Of a DNA stretch of 64,000 nt, positions 37,390-45,679 are shown piece after piece (positions within the stretch are counted from its first letter, which is position 1; every line of letters begins with the position of its first letter). This stretch comes from Methanoregula sp. (GTDB lineage: Archaea; Halobacteriota; Methanomicrobia; Methanomicrobiales; Methanospirillaceae). The position numbers were made by a program, and so were the translations under genes. The notes under the pieces are model-generated. The model was not told the origin of the DNA. It was given only the letters and a program-made list of their open reading frames with translations, and searched no databases. The DNA is taken from assembly GCA_026625165.1 (NCBI GenBank), contig CP112999.1, positions 2,050,741 to 2,114,740 of the forward strand, given 5' to 3'.

Positions 37390-38235
37390 ATGAAGATTAT
37401 TTCCACTGAACCATCTCAGGTCCTCGCAGGCCGGATTGCCGATGCAGCCAAAACCAGCATAATTGATGTGAAGTTTTCTCGGTTTCCTGACGGCGAATTG
37501 TACCTGTGCGCCAATGGGCTGGAGGAAGATATGGTTATTGTGGGAAGCGTAGTGGATTCCGATTCGCTTGTCCAGCTGGTGCTTCTCATTGATGCCTGTG
37601 AAGGGTTGAATAACCAGCTCGTGATTCCCTATATGGGGTATGCACGGCAGGACAAACGGTTCAAAGCCGGAGAGCCTATAAGTGCCCGTGCAATCTCGCG
37701 GGTGCTCAGCCATGGCGTTAACCGTTGTATCACGGTCAATATCCATGATAAACGGGTCCTTTCCTATTTTGACATCCCCGCATCGGACATCTCACTTGCC
37801 AACGATATTGGCAGCTACATCAATAGTATGGGTTTCGATGACCCCCTCATCCTCGCCCCTGATGACGGAGCAGCGGCATTCGCAAAGGCGGTCGCTGCAT
37901 ATGGTTCATGGGACCAGGACCACCTCAACAAGACGCGGATTTCTGGTGATGAAGTACGCATAGCGCCAAGAACCCTCTCCGCAGCAGATCGCTCGGTGAT
38001 CATTGTTGACGACATTATTTCAACCGGAGGCACTATCGCAACTGCCGCTGCAATGCTCCGGGAGCAGGGTGCATGCGATGTCTTTGCCGCCTGCGTCCAT
38101 GGCGTGCTCACCGGGGGGGCTTTTGCCCGCCTGAAGGCATCTGGAATTCAAGAGGTTGTGTGCAGCGACACCATAGAGCGCGGATGCAGCAGGTTCAGCG
38201 CAGCCGATCGTATTGTGGAGGCATTGGCACAATAA
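37390..38235 (+). CDS. prs: Ribose-phosphate pyrophosphokinase (PRPP synthetase)
   Basis: Makes PRPP from ribose 5-phosphate and ATP for nucleotide, histidine and methanopterin synthesis. The 281 residues have the short archaeal form. The flexible KRFKAGEPISARAIS loop, the PRPP-binding VIIVDDIISTGGTI (about 201-214) and the ATP-site region are all present. Nob1 and GfcR genes follow at 26 and 20 nt, so the three are probably one transcript. A 190-nt upstream region separates it from lonB on the other strand. Confidence 0.95.
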   Translation: MKIISTEPSQVLAGRIADAAKTSIIDVKFSRFPDGELYLCANGLEEDMVIVGSVVDSDSLVQLVLLIDACEGLNNQLVIPYMGYARQDKRFKAGEPISARAISRVLSHGVNRCITVNIHDKRVLSYFDIPASDISLANDIGSYINSMGFDDPLILAPDDGAAAFAKAVAAYGSWDQDHLNKTRISGDEVRIAPRTLSAADRSVIIVDDIISTGGTIATAAAMLREQGACDVFAACVHGVLTGGAFARLKASGIQEVVCSDTIERGCSRFSAADRIVEALAQ

Positions 38236-38261
38236 TTTTTATTCCCGGACTGGATCCCTGT

Positions 38262-38717
38262 ATGAGCGCTGTCCTTGATACATCCCTTTTTTTTATCGAA
38301 TACCCGGTCTCCGGCGATCTGTATACCACGCCCTCAGTTGTGGAGGAGCTTGTCGACCTGCGCTCGAAATGCCGGTTTGAATCATTGCTCGCTTCCGGAT
38401 TGAGGGTTGCTACACCTTCAGCAGGAGGGATTGAAGTGGTCAGGAGAGCGGCAAAGAGGACCGGTGACGCAGACAAATTATCCGTTACTGACATAGACAT
38501 TCTTGCACTTGCGCTTGATCTGGGGGCGCCACTCTTCTCCGATGATTTTGCTGTCCATAATGTTGCGCACGAACTGGGCGTTACGATTGCGCCTGTCCAG
38601 CAGCGCAGTGCAAGAAAAAGGGTATGGAAATTCCGGTGCGCCGGGTGTAAACGTTTCTTTCGCGCACCCGGGGAGTGCCCTATCTGCGGCTCACCGATCA
38701 AAAGAACCATTAAATAG
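38262..38717 (+). CDS. nob1: Nob1-like endoribonuclease (PIN domain plus zinc ribbon)
   Basis: A 151-residue protein starting at ATG 38262. A PIN nuclease domain (VLDTSLFFI opening Asp, acidic DIDILALALDL and SDDFAVHNVA residues) is followed by a zinc ribbon with CxxC pairs (CAGC at about 127-130 and CPIC). In archaea and eukaryotes Nob1 makes the final cut at the 3' end of small-subunit rRNA. Confidence 0.92.
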   Translation: MSAVLDTSLFFIEYPVSGDLYTTPSVVEELVDLRSKCRFESLLASGLRVATPSAGGIEVVRRAAKRTGDADKLSVTDIDILALALDLGAPLFSDDFAVHNVAHELGVTIAPVQQRSARKRVWKFRCAGCKRFFRAPGECPICGSPIKRTIK

Positions 38718-38737
38718 GAGCCTGAAAATCTCTTCTC

Positions 38738-39349
38738 ATGTCTTCCCTTGATGACCTGATAGGAAGAGCAAAACTCCTGCTCTCGGAAGGTCACAGCCCC
38801 GGCCAGATTGCTGATGAACTCTCGCTCTCAATGGAAACGGTTACCTGGCTTCTTACTCAAGTAAAGGGTGCTGCTGCCCCAAAAGACGTCCATATCGACT
38901 GGACTGCAGTGAGCAGTTCCGCCCCTCTTCTCGAAGAGACTGCGCTCATGTTGCTAAGGCGCTACTATACTGACAGGGATATTCAATCAGGTACACCCAC
39001 CCGTGATGCCGGGGTGATCGTAGGGATCGCACTCTCCGGTATCCCACTTGCTACGATAATTGCCGTACAGGAGGATGCAAAGCTTGCCATTTACCATCCG
39101 GCAAAGCAGAGCGCAAGCGAGCGCCCCGTCGGTTCGATCTCCGGGAACTTTGCTCCTGTTTCCGGCGAACGCTGCATCATCGTTGATGATACAATCACTT
39201 CAGGTACAACAATGAAAGAGGTCGTAAAGTACCTTAAAAAGCATGGCGCAATCCCGGTCGCTATCTGGGTGATCTTTGACAAGCGCGGCATCAGGGATAT
39301 TGATGGGGTTCCAGTCTATTCGCTTTTCAAAATATCCCGAATTGACTGA
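38738..39349 (+). CDS. gfcR: GfcR-type regulator (HTH plus phosphoribosyltransferase fold)
   Basis: A 203-residue protein. An N-terminal helix-turn-helix ([21 protein letters not shown]) precedes an orotate phosphoribosyltransferase-like domain whose PRPP loop, [14 protein letters not shown], is intact. GfcR proteins control sugar and central-carbon genes in haloarchaea, with a phosphorylated sugar or PRPP-like ligand. The location behind prs suggests PRPP sensing. It was often annotated as PyrE; the HTH speaks against a plain enzyme. Confidence 0.85.
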   Translation: MSSLDDLIGRAKLLLSEGHSPGQIADELSLSMETVTWLLTQVKGAAAPKDVHIDWTAVSSSAPLLEETALMLLRRYYTDRDIQSGTPTRDAGVIVGIALSGIPLATIIAVQEDAKLAIYHPAKQSASERPVGSISGNFAPVSGERCIIVDDTITSGTTMKEVVKYLKKHGAIPVAIWVIFDKRGIRDIDGVPVYSLFKISRID

Positions 39350-39382
39350 TCTTTTCTTTTTTACCTCGCCAAGACAGCATAA

Positions 39383-39423
39383 TTTATATAGAAGTTCAAT
39401 TCCATCTTTTACAGCATCGGAGG
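39383..39423 (+). promoter_or_regulatory. TATA box and ribosome-binding site of the thermosome gene
   Basis: TTTATATA at 39383-39390 is a textbook archaeal TATA box; transcription would start about 25 nt later. GGAGG at 39419-39423 lies seven nucleotides before ATG 39431. Thermosome genes are usually highly expressed and heat-inducible, which fits the strong elements. Confidence 0.7.
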
Positions 39424-39430
39424 ATCTAGT

Positions 39431-41035
39431 ATGTTAGCTGGACAACCAATTATCATTTTAAAAAGCAATGTAGAGCGTAATTACGGGAAAGAAGCCCAGC
39501 GCTCGAATATTACTGCCGCAAAGGCAATCGCGGGAGCCGTACGGACTACGCTTGGTCCGCGAGGCATGGACAAGATGCTCGTCGGGTCAACCGGTGATAT
39601 CGTGATCACGAACGATGGTGCCACGATCCTGCAGGAGATCTCCGTTCAGCACCCGGGCGCAAAGATGGTGATCGAGGTCGCAAAGACGCAGGACGATGAA
39701 GTAGGCGACGGGACAACGACTGCCGTTATCCTTGTGGGAGCGTTCATGGAACAGGCAGAAACCCTCCTTGATCAGGGTATTCACCCGACCGTTATTGCAC
39801 AAGGATACCGGCTTGGCATGGAGAAGGCGATCGAGATCGTTGACGGGCTCTCGCTGAAAGTGGACCCGGCAGATAAGAAGATACTTGCAAAAATCTGCGA
39901 TACCGCAATTACCGGGAAGTCCATCGAAGCAGTCAAGGGAAAACTCGACGGGATTATTGTCGACGCCGTTGCCGCAGTCGTCCAGAAGGTCAACGGGAAG
40001 ATCACCATTGACGAGGACGATGTGATGGTGAAGAAGCAGCGCGGGCAGGCAATGGACGATGCTGAGCTGATCCACGGTGTTGTGATCGATAAAAAACGAG
40101 TTCATGAGGGTATGCCAAAGAAAGTGACCAAGGCAAAAGTCGCTCTCATCGCAACCCCGCTCGAGATCACCAAGACACAGGTGAAGGCAAAGATCAAGAT
40201 CTCGACTGCACAGCAGATCGCAGCGTTCTCCGTGCAGGAAGGCGAGGCATTGAAGAAACTGGCGGATTATGTCATTGACAGCGGTGCAAATGTACTCCTT
40301 TGTCAGAAAGGTCTTTCGGATCCAGTACAATTCCACCTTGCAAAAGCCGGCGTGCTTGCCATTGAAGACGTACCGGAAAGTGACATGAAGTATGCTGCAC
40401 AGGCACTGAATGGAACTGTCGTCAACAAGCCTGAAGACTTGTCCGCAAAAGATCTTGGAACCGCCGAGACTGTTGAGGAAGACAACAATGTCGATATCAT
40501 CAGGTTCAGCGGCTGCAAAAACCCCAAGGCAATCACAATCCTTTTGCGAGGTTCGAGCGATTATCTCCTCGATGAGCTTGAGCGTGCGGTAAACGATGGC
40601 AAACGCGTCGTCATGGACGCGATGGAAGACGGCACCTTTGTCGTTGGTGGATCTGCAGTAGAGATCGAACTTCTTATGAAGATCAAGGATTATGCAGCCA
40701 GTGTTGGCGGACGCGTCCAGCTCGCGCTCGAAGCCTATGCTGCGGCATTCGAATCCATTCCCCGTACACTCGCGGAGAACTCCGGTTACAATCCAATCGA
40801 CAAGCTCGTCGATCTCAAGACCGCCCATGCAAAGGGTAAGAAAAATGCTGGCCTGAACGTCTATACCGGAGATATCATCGACATGCATGCAGAGGGTGTC
40901 TTTGAACCCCTCCGTTCAAAACGTCAGGCAATCCAGAGCGCATCAGAAACTGCTGCCATGCTCGTGCGCGTGGACGATATGATGATCACCCAGCAGAAGA
41001 TGCCCGCGGGGATGCCAGGCGCCCCGATGGGATAA
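39431..41035 (+). CDS. thsA: Thermosome subunit (group II chaperonin)
   Basis: A 534-residue ring-forming, ATP-driven folding chaperone subunit of the CCT/TRiC family. Nucleotide-site motifs are clear: [21 protein letters not shown], and [10 protein letters not shown] with its catalytic Asp at about 95-104. The C-terminus is a short Gly/Met/Pro tail ([11 protein letters not shown]), as in other methanogen thermosomes. One subunit gene is seen here; others may lie elsewhere. Confidence 0.97.
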   Translation: MLAGQPIIILKSNVERNYGKEAQRSNITAAKAIAGAVRTTLGPRGMDKMLVGSTGDIVITNDGATILQEISVQHPGAKMVIEVAKTQDDEVGDGTTTAVILVGAFMEQAETLLDQGIHPTVIAQGYRLGMEKAIEIVDGLSLKVDPADKKILAKICDTAITGKSIEAVKGKLDGIIVDAVAAVVQKVNGKITIDEDDVMVKKQRGQAMDDAELIHGVVIDKKRVHEGMPKKVTKAKVALIATPLEITKTQVKAKIKISTAQQIAAFSVQEGEALKKLADYVIDSGANVLLCQKGLSDPVQFHLAKAGVLAIEDVPESDMKYAAQALNGTVVNKPEDLSAKDLGTAETVEEDNNVDIIRFSGCKNPKAITILLRGSSDYLLDELERAVNDGKRVVMDAMEDGTFVVGGSAVEIELLMKIKDYAASVGGRVQLALEAYAAAFESIPRTLAENSGYNPIDKLVDLKTAHAKGKKNAGLNVYTGDIIDMHAEGVFEPLRSKRQAIQSASETAAMLVRVDDMMITQQKMPAGMPGAPMG

Positions 41036-41047
41036 TCTGATCCCTTG

Positions 41048-41260
41048 TCAACCCCGTGAACAGGTCAGTACAATATCCACCTTTTTTTCCCTGATGGGAG
41101 CGTCCTGCGGGATGCTTTTGTTATTTTCACCGATGATGAGAACCGTGTCTGGATTGATCCCGATCTGTTTCAGTGCATCCTCATATGTACTGCCATCAAC
41201 ACCCGCATACTCAAGCACATTCCCGTCCGGCCTGACCGCCAGCCTGCAGTAAACAGTCAC
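41048..41260 (-). CDS. ThiS/MoaD-like beta-grasp protein without Gly-Gly end
   Basis: A 70-residue protein with the ThiS-like pattern: TYEDALKQIGINPDTVLIIGENNKSI (helix then strand) and a closing IREKKVDIVLTCSRG. Sulfur carriers and ubiquitin-like modifiers normally end in Gly-Gly, whereas this one ends Ser-Arg-Gly. It may be trimmed, work with one Gly, or have lost carrier activity; the Cys three residues from the end is also unusual. It converges with the thermosome gene, 12 nt away. Confidence 0.7.
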   Translation of the reverse strand: MTVYCRLAVRPDGNVLEYAGVDGSTYEDALKQIGINPDTVLIIGENNKSIPQDAPIREKKVDIVLTCSRG

Positions 41261-41306
41261 AAGAATAACTATTATAGGAATCAGTGTAAAAATGATCTGA
41301 ACCGGT

Positions 41307-41391
41307 GCCGAGGTAGTCTAGCCCGGTAAGGCGATGGTCTCGAAAACCATTGGTGCCCTGCACCTCGGGAGTTCAACTCTCCCCCTCGGCG
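41307..41391 (+). tRNA. tRNA-Ser (CGA)
   Basis: An 85-nt tRNA. Acceptor arms GCCGAGG (41307-41313) and CCTCGGC (41384-41390) pair perfectly, followed by discriminator G. The anticodon loop CTCGAAA gives CGA. A long variable arm follows, as in serine tRNAs, and the T-loop GTTCAACTC is standard. No intron is seen and CCA is not encoded. Confidence 0.93.
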
Positions 41392-41583
41392 TTGGAAAAG
41401 TTAATCGTTTCTCTATGCCTTTTGGTGTTCACCCTGTTCTTTGTTCCAGTTTTTCTCAATTTAATGATAAAGGACGAATTCCTTTTGTGGGATAACTATA
41501 GAGTGGCGCCGTTACCCGGCCAGAATAAACAGAATGCCTTGAAGATATCGGATACTGACAAGCAAGTGACAAAACCCATGTAA

Positions 41584-42146
41584 TTTTCTCCGGTAGATAC
41601 CAGAGCGCTTTCCCATCTCAAGAAAAAGACCGCAAGGATCTCCGTCATATCCAATACCGGCCTTGTCTTGATGAAATTTGTTGTCGGGTATGCTATATGC
41701 TCCATCAGTATTATATCGGAGGCGATCCACTCCCCCATGTACCTACTTGCCACCCTGATCGCCTTCTTCTCGGTACGCAAATCAGCTGAACCTCCCGATG
41801 CCGCACATTCATTTGGTCATGGGAAATTCGAGGACGTCCCAGGGCCTAATGAGGCACTGCTATCTTTGTCGCTGCGATCCTGATCATCCGGGAGGCCGTG
41901 ACAAAAATCATGAGCGAGCCGTCGGAACCGTTTTAGCATAATCTTCTCGTTGCCGGTATTGTCCTTGTCATGCCCGGAAAAGTCTCCGTAAAAGAATCCC
42001 ATGACTTTTCAGATCACCCTAAATCCGAAATCAAGATCGAATTTCCCCGGTTAAACATCACGATTCATATCGAGCCATGTAATGGGGGGTGTACCCGCTG
42101 CGGCTTGTTCTGCATGTTTTTCGATAAACAAAAATTGCAGGAATGA
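41584..42146 (+). pseudogene. Decayed cation diffusion facilitator (CDF) transporter
   Basis: Three pieces of a CDF-family metal efflux protein lie in order but in different frames. Piece one (41584 to about 41860) has the N-terminal helices with SIISEAIHS and SVRKSAEPPD...HSFGHGKFE. A one-base frameshift near 41860 leads into IFVAAILIIREAVTKIM, ended by TAG at 41934. The middle helices are gone. Piece three (about 41970-42146) is the cytoplasmic end: SVKESHDFSDHPKSEIK and NITIHIEPCNGGC, with a cysteine-rich tail. No start codon survives and the D of the usual HSxxD site reads Tyr. Confidence 0.8.
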
Positions 42147-42359
42147 TAAATAGACAGAAATTCGGGGTTTTTTACTAGTTTTCAACAGAATTTTTGCCCA
42201 ACCCGATCATGATGGCAGATGACTGCATAGTATCCTAAAAAAAATTAAATAGTGGATTGTTCAAGTATGTTCTGCTATTGGTTGTTTTCGATGAGCCTGC
42301 CCTTGACGGTGCCAGAGTTCCGAAAACCAATTTCTCTGAATGCCTGAAGTGATACTATC

Positions 42360-42560
42360 ATGAGGACCAGAAGGAATAAACCGCCGGTGTCCGGAGGGGC
42401 GAGATCGTTTCGGGCAGTCCGACGCCTTAACCTCAACCGCACATATGTCCCAATAAAAATAGGGGTGGTTGCAGGCTATATCCTTCTTGCGATGCTCTCG
42501 GCATCCACATCAATGTTCGGTATCCTTGTCGGTGCGATGCTCAGGATTGCAGGGTTCTGA
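42360..42560 (+). CDS. Possible small membrane protein
   Basis: A 66-residue frame: a very basic N-terminus (about 11 Arg/Lys in the first 35 residues), then one or two hydrophobic stretches (residues 35-64). GTGAT six nucleotides before the ATG could serve as ribosome-binding site. No family is recognised, and the surrounding DNA is decayed, so this may not be a gene. Confidence 0.35.
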   Translation: MRTRRNKPPVSGGARSFRAVRRLNLNRTYVPIKIGVVAGYILLAMLSASTSMFGILVGAMLRIAGF

Positions 42561-42633
42561 AAGTTGGCTTGAAGACCCCATTCAAGCAACTTTTTACCCA
42601 GGGGTCAAATCATTTTGATGATATTTCCCGTTT

Positions 42634-42858
42634 TTAAAAATATACCAGAACTCCAAGCATTCCATGAAGAAATGCAAGGAAAATGGAGAGAACCGCAAGC
42701 CGGGGATGCCATATAAAAGGAATGTTATTGATTCCTTTCATATTCAGAATGGCTATCAAAGCCGTAGTGAAAAACGAGAGAAGAGTAACAATTCCCAGAT
42801 ACATAATAAGAGGTTTGCCGAAGAGAAGAGAATATGAGATTTCTGTAAACATGGTCAC
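42634..42858 (-). CDS. Small membrane protein coupled to a cupredoxin
   Basis: A 74-residue protein with two membrane helices. The second begins with H51 and ends with H65, a 14-residue spacing like that of haem-ligand pairs in cytochrome b-type helices, but the partner helix with a further pair is missing. Its ATG overlaps the cupredoxin stop by 4 nt, so the two are translated together. It could anchor or pass electrons to the cupredoxin; that is inference. Confidence 0.6.
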   Translation of the reverse strand: MTMFTEISYSLLFGKPLIMYLGIVTLLSFFTTALIAILNMKGINNIPFIWHPRLAVLSIFLAFLHGMLGVLVYF

Positions 42859-43298
42859 TCCACGATCACGGTTCCGGTCATCTCAGGATGGATTTTACAA
42901 TAATATGGATATGTTCCCGGTTTATCGAATTTATTGCTCCAGGACTGCGCAGAGGATAGGACGGTTGAGTCAAGGGTGGTGTCCCGCCCGTCCTTATCAA
43001 CGAAAATGATCCGGTGCGGTGCAGAATCCTGGTTTTCCCAGCGCACAATTGATCCGCTCTTCACGGTCATAGTCCGGGGGGTGAATGCAAAATTTTTAAT
43101 TGTGATGGTATTTCCCGACACCGATGCCTGGCTGATGGGTGTTGGGACTGTTGTAGCAAGCAATGATGAAACGGTCTGCGCCGGAACCCCAATTGTTGGA
43201 GTTACCTGTGGCTGTACCGGCTCCGCTGCCTGCATACAGCCGGCACAAAGGACCGCTGCACCGATGAGAGAGATTGAGAGGAGGGAGAGGATTCTCAT
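42855..43298 (-). CDS. Cupredoxin lipoprotein (plastocyanin/amicyanin-like)
   Basis: A 147-residue exported blue-copper protein. The signal peptide ends in lipobox LCAGC (residues 17-21), so it is probably lipid-anchored outside the cell. A Thr/Pro-rich linker follows, then the copper fold. All type 1 copper ligands are present: His in SAPHRI and Cys, His and Met in CKIHPEM. It would carry single electrons. It is coupled to a small membrane protein gene and follows a second, degenerate cupredoxin gene. Confidence 0.88.
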   Translation of the reverse strand: MRILSLLSISLIGAAVLCAGCMQAAEPVQPQVTPTIGVPAQTVSSLLATTVPTPISQASVSGNTITIKNFAFTPRTMTVKSGSIVRWENQDSAPHRIIFVDKDGRDTTLDSTVLSSAQSWSNKFDKPGTYPYYCKIHPEMTGTVIVE

Positions 43299-43397
43299 AC
43301 CACACTATCGTTTAAAGCAAGCCATATATATTGTGGAGGAGGGTGCCAGACATGCATCTTCCCATGTATCAAAGAGGGATCTGCACTCGATTTTTTC

Positions 43398-43811
43398 TCA
43401 TTCCACAAGAACCGTCCCTTTCATATATGAATACTGTTTGTCGGTATAGACATACCGGCCTGGCGCTGTGAACGCGTTACTGAATGTCTGCCCTGTTGCA
43501 AGAGGACCTGAGTCAAATCTCATGATATCACTACCCAGATAAGTAACCGTGTGAGTTCGGGGATCCTCATTTGTCCAGACAACCGTAGTCCCGACTTTGA
43601 CGGTAATAAAGTCCGGGTCAAAGTTGTTTTCCTTAATCCGGATAGGAATGGTTACACCGGATCCACCTGAATGGGCAATTGTCTGGGGAGATATTGTCAT
43701 CATCGCTGCGGTGGGCGATGTGGTTACCGGTGATGCCGGGGACATCGTCATACACCCACAACTGATGAGGGCAAGTACAATCAGGAGCCCTAAAGGAATC
43801 GCAAGTTTCAT
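43398..43811 (-). CDS. Cupredoxin-fold lipoprotein lacking copper ligands
   Basis: A 137-residue relative of the neighbouring cupredoxin, with lipobox ISCGC (17-21) and linker. The first histidine survives (RTHTV), but the C-terminal ligand loop reads YTDKQYSYMKG: the Cys and second His are replaced and only the Met remains. A type 1 copper site cannot form. The fold may serve binding or structure instead. It lies 99 nt upstream of the intact paralogue on the same strand. Confidence 0.8.
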   Translation of the reverse strand: MKLAIPLGLLIVLALISCGCMTMSPASPVTTSPTAAMMTISPQTIAHSGGSGVTIPIRIKENNFDPDFITVKVGTTVVWTNEDPRTHTVTYLGSDIMRFDSGPLATGQTFSNAFTAPGRYVYTDKQYSYMKGTVLVE

Positions 43812-43980
43812 ACGAATAAGGTACCCTGACTAATAATTTAATATAATCTCCGGTGCTTTTTAGATACATCATTTGTTCAACCTGATGATTGCATCGCAGT
43901 GAATTTTGAATAGTATGCAAGGATACAGGGATTTAATATTCCAAATGTCCAATCCTTGTGGCAGAAATAAGGTGGCACCG

Positions 43981-44547
43981 ATGAAAAAAGTCCTCATTAT
44001 CTGCGGAAGCCCACGTCCTGATGGCAATACAGCGCAAATTGCACAAGAGTGTGCTAATGTGATTGAAAGCAATGGTGTGTCTGCAGAGGTCATATCGTTT
44101 GCCGGAAAAAAGATAGAGTCGTGCACCGCCTGCTACCAGTGCAAGGATCTTGGGGAATGCGTCATCGATGACGGACTCAACGAAGTCATAAAAAAACTTC
44201 GCAAAGCACATGGATTCATCATCGCATCTCCGGTATATTTCGGCACAGCCCGTGGCGATGTGATGTCAGCGCTCCAGAGGATCGGTATGGTCTCGATGGC
44301 ATCAGACGGATTCCTTTCAGGAAAAGTCGGCGGACCGATTGCAGTTGCACGAAGGGGTGGGCATACCGCGACCATCCAGGAGCTGCTGATGTTCTACCTG
44401 ATCAACGACATGATTGTGGTCGGGTCAAACTACTGGAACATGGTCTTTGGCAGAGACCCGGGTGAGATCTGGAGAGATGACGAGGGTATTGCCACAATCC
44501 GGGTCTTTGCCGGAAATGTTGCTAGTCTTGTCAAAAAACTTGGTTAA
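43981..44547 (+). CDS. Iron-sulfur flavoprotein (NADPH-dependent FMN reductase fold)
   Basis: A 188-residue flavodoxin-fold protein starting at ATG 43981. The FMN phosphate loop is GSPRPDGNTA (9-18), and a compact cluster motif C-x2-C-x2-C-x5-C (CTACYQCKDLGEC) matches the Isf family, in which FMN and a [4Fe-4S] cluster pass electrons from ferredoxin to oxygen or peroxide in methanogens. It stands alone, divergent from the cupredoxin genes. Confidence 0.88.
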   Translation: MKKVLIICGSPRPDGNTAQIAQECANVIESNGVSAEVISFAGKKIESCTACYQCKDLGECVIDDGLNEVIKKLRKAHGFIIASPVYFGTARGDVMSALQRIGMVSMASDGFLSGKVGGPIAVARRGGHTATIQELLMFYLINDMIVVGSNYWNMVFGRDPGEIWRDDEGIATIRVFAGNVASLVKKLG

Positions 44548-44780
44548 ATGGTTACGCTTTGTCAGAATCTTCCCGCATTTCTCACTTTTTTTAAAAAAAT
44601 CAATGTGCAATATTCTCCTCCAATAGGCTCTGGAGTCCAACAGGATCTGCTCTCCTCCCCGGATCCAAGACTTGATATTAATGGTGTATACGGTTCTGGA
44701 GGGATCCGGCCACTACCAATCCTCATTCTTACAGGATAACCTTGGGCCTTGTAACCGATCCATATTGCTCAAGAGAGAGA

Positions 44781-45662
44781 TTAAACATCCACGTGCAGAA
44801 CGAGGCGGATTATTATCCCGATCACAAATGAGATCCCCGCGATCCCCATGCTGATGGCCACCATCTCACCAAACCTTCGGATAAACGGCAGATCCTTTGC
44901 CACGGATATATAAAACGTAAACAAAAAGATCACGAGTACTGCGGCACCAAGGGTAAGGGGCAGGGCGATATAAGGATTGGAAAGGAGAAGGAAGGGAAGG
45001 ATCAGCAGGGCAACAGTCATGAGATAGGTGATGCCGGTATACAGCGAGGCTTTCAGCGGGTTTTTGGATCCGCTTTCTGATTTCTGTGACAGGTACTCGG
45101 ATGCTGCCATCGAGAGAGATGCGGCAACCCCCATGATAAGCCCGGCAATTGCTATTACCTGAGAGTTCTGGATAGCAAATGTGAGCCCGGCAAGTGAGCC
45201 CGTGAACTCAACAAGCGCATCGTTTAAACCCAGCACGACAGAACCGACATAGTGGAGACGCTCTTCATCCAAAAGCCCGATCAACTCCCGTTCATGGGCT
45301 TCCTCGTGGGCTAGGATTTCCTTTACTTCCGGGATGATCGTCCCGAGGTCGTGGTAGACCAGCTGGGCGCGTTTCTCTATTCCCTCCATCAGCTTGATCG
45401 AAAAGGTAATACCAAGGACACGTGCGAGGAGATAATAAAACCAGACCCGCAATACATCCGGTGCGACATCGCGTGACGTATACTTTTTCCAGATCAGGTA
45501 ATGTTCGTATTCCTGCGATGCAATCCGCGACAGTACTTCACGGTTATGGCTGTCACTAACTGAACCTGCAATCATTGTGTATATCCGGTGCTCGGTGATC
45601 TCCCCCCTCTGGAATGTGGTGATTTTATCAAGGGAAAGAGTGCCCAATGGATCTTTGTTCAT
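44781..45662 (-). CDS. Ferritin-like/VIT1 fusion (MbfA-type) iron or manganese transporter
   Basis: A 293-residue protein. The N-terminal 140 residues are a rubrerythrin/ferritin-like helical bundle with metal-binding carboxylate and His pairs (RGEITEHRIY, SQEYEHYLIW, HEEAHERELI). The C-terminal half has five membrane helices of the CCC1/VIT1 family. Fusions of this kind (MbfA) export iron. It would help hold down free iron, in line with the peroxide-protection genes of the window. Confidence 0.88.
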   Translation of the reverse strand: MNKDPLGTLSLDKITTFQRGEITEHRIYTMIAGSVSDSHNREVLSRIASQEYEHYLIWKKYTSRDVAPDVLRVWFYYLLARVLGITFSIKLMEGIEKRAQLVYHDLGTIIPEVKEILAHEEAHERELIGLLDEERLHYVGSVVLGLNDALVEFTGSLAGLTFAIQNSQVIAIAGLIMGVAASLSMAASEYLSQKSESGSKNPLKASLYTGITYLMTVALLILPFLLLSNPYIALPLTLGAAVLVIFLFTFYISVAKDLPFIRRFGEMVAISMGIAGISFVIGIIIRLVLHVDV

Positions 45663-45679
45663 GAAGTGTCTCCTCCCTG

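Noticed and set aside
39587-40888. Open frame of 433 codons opposite the thermosome gene
   Set aside because: It is the antisense of a highly conserved gene, has an odd Cys/His/Leu-rich translation and no domain.
41404-41583. Small gene between tRNA-Ser and the CDF remnant
   Set aside because: The open frame starts inside the tRNA, has no ribosome-binding site and no recognisable product.
42277-42331. Transposon end or small RNA from the ATTGGTTGTTTTCG / CGAAAACCAAT pair
   Set aside because: The inverted repeat is imperfect and no second end, target duplication or transposase is seen.
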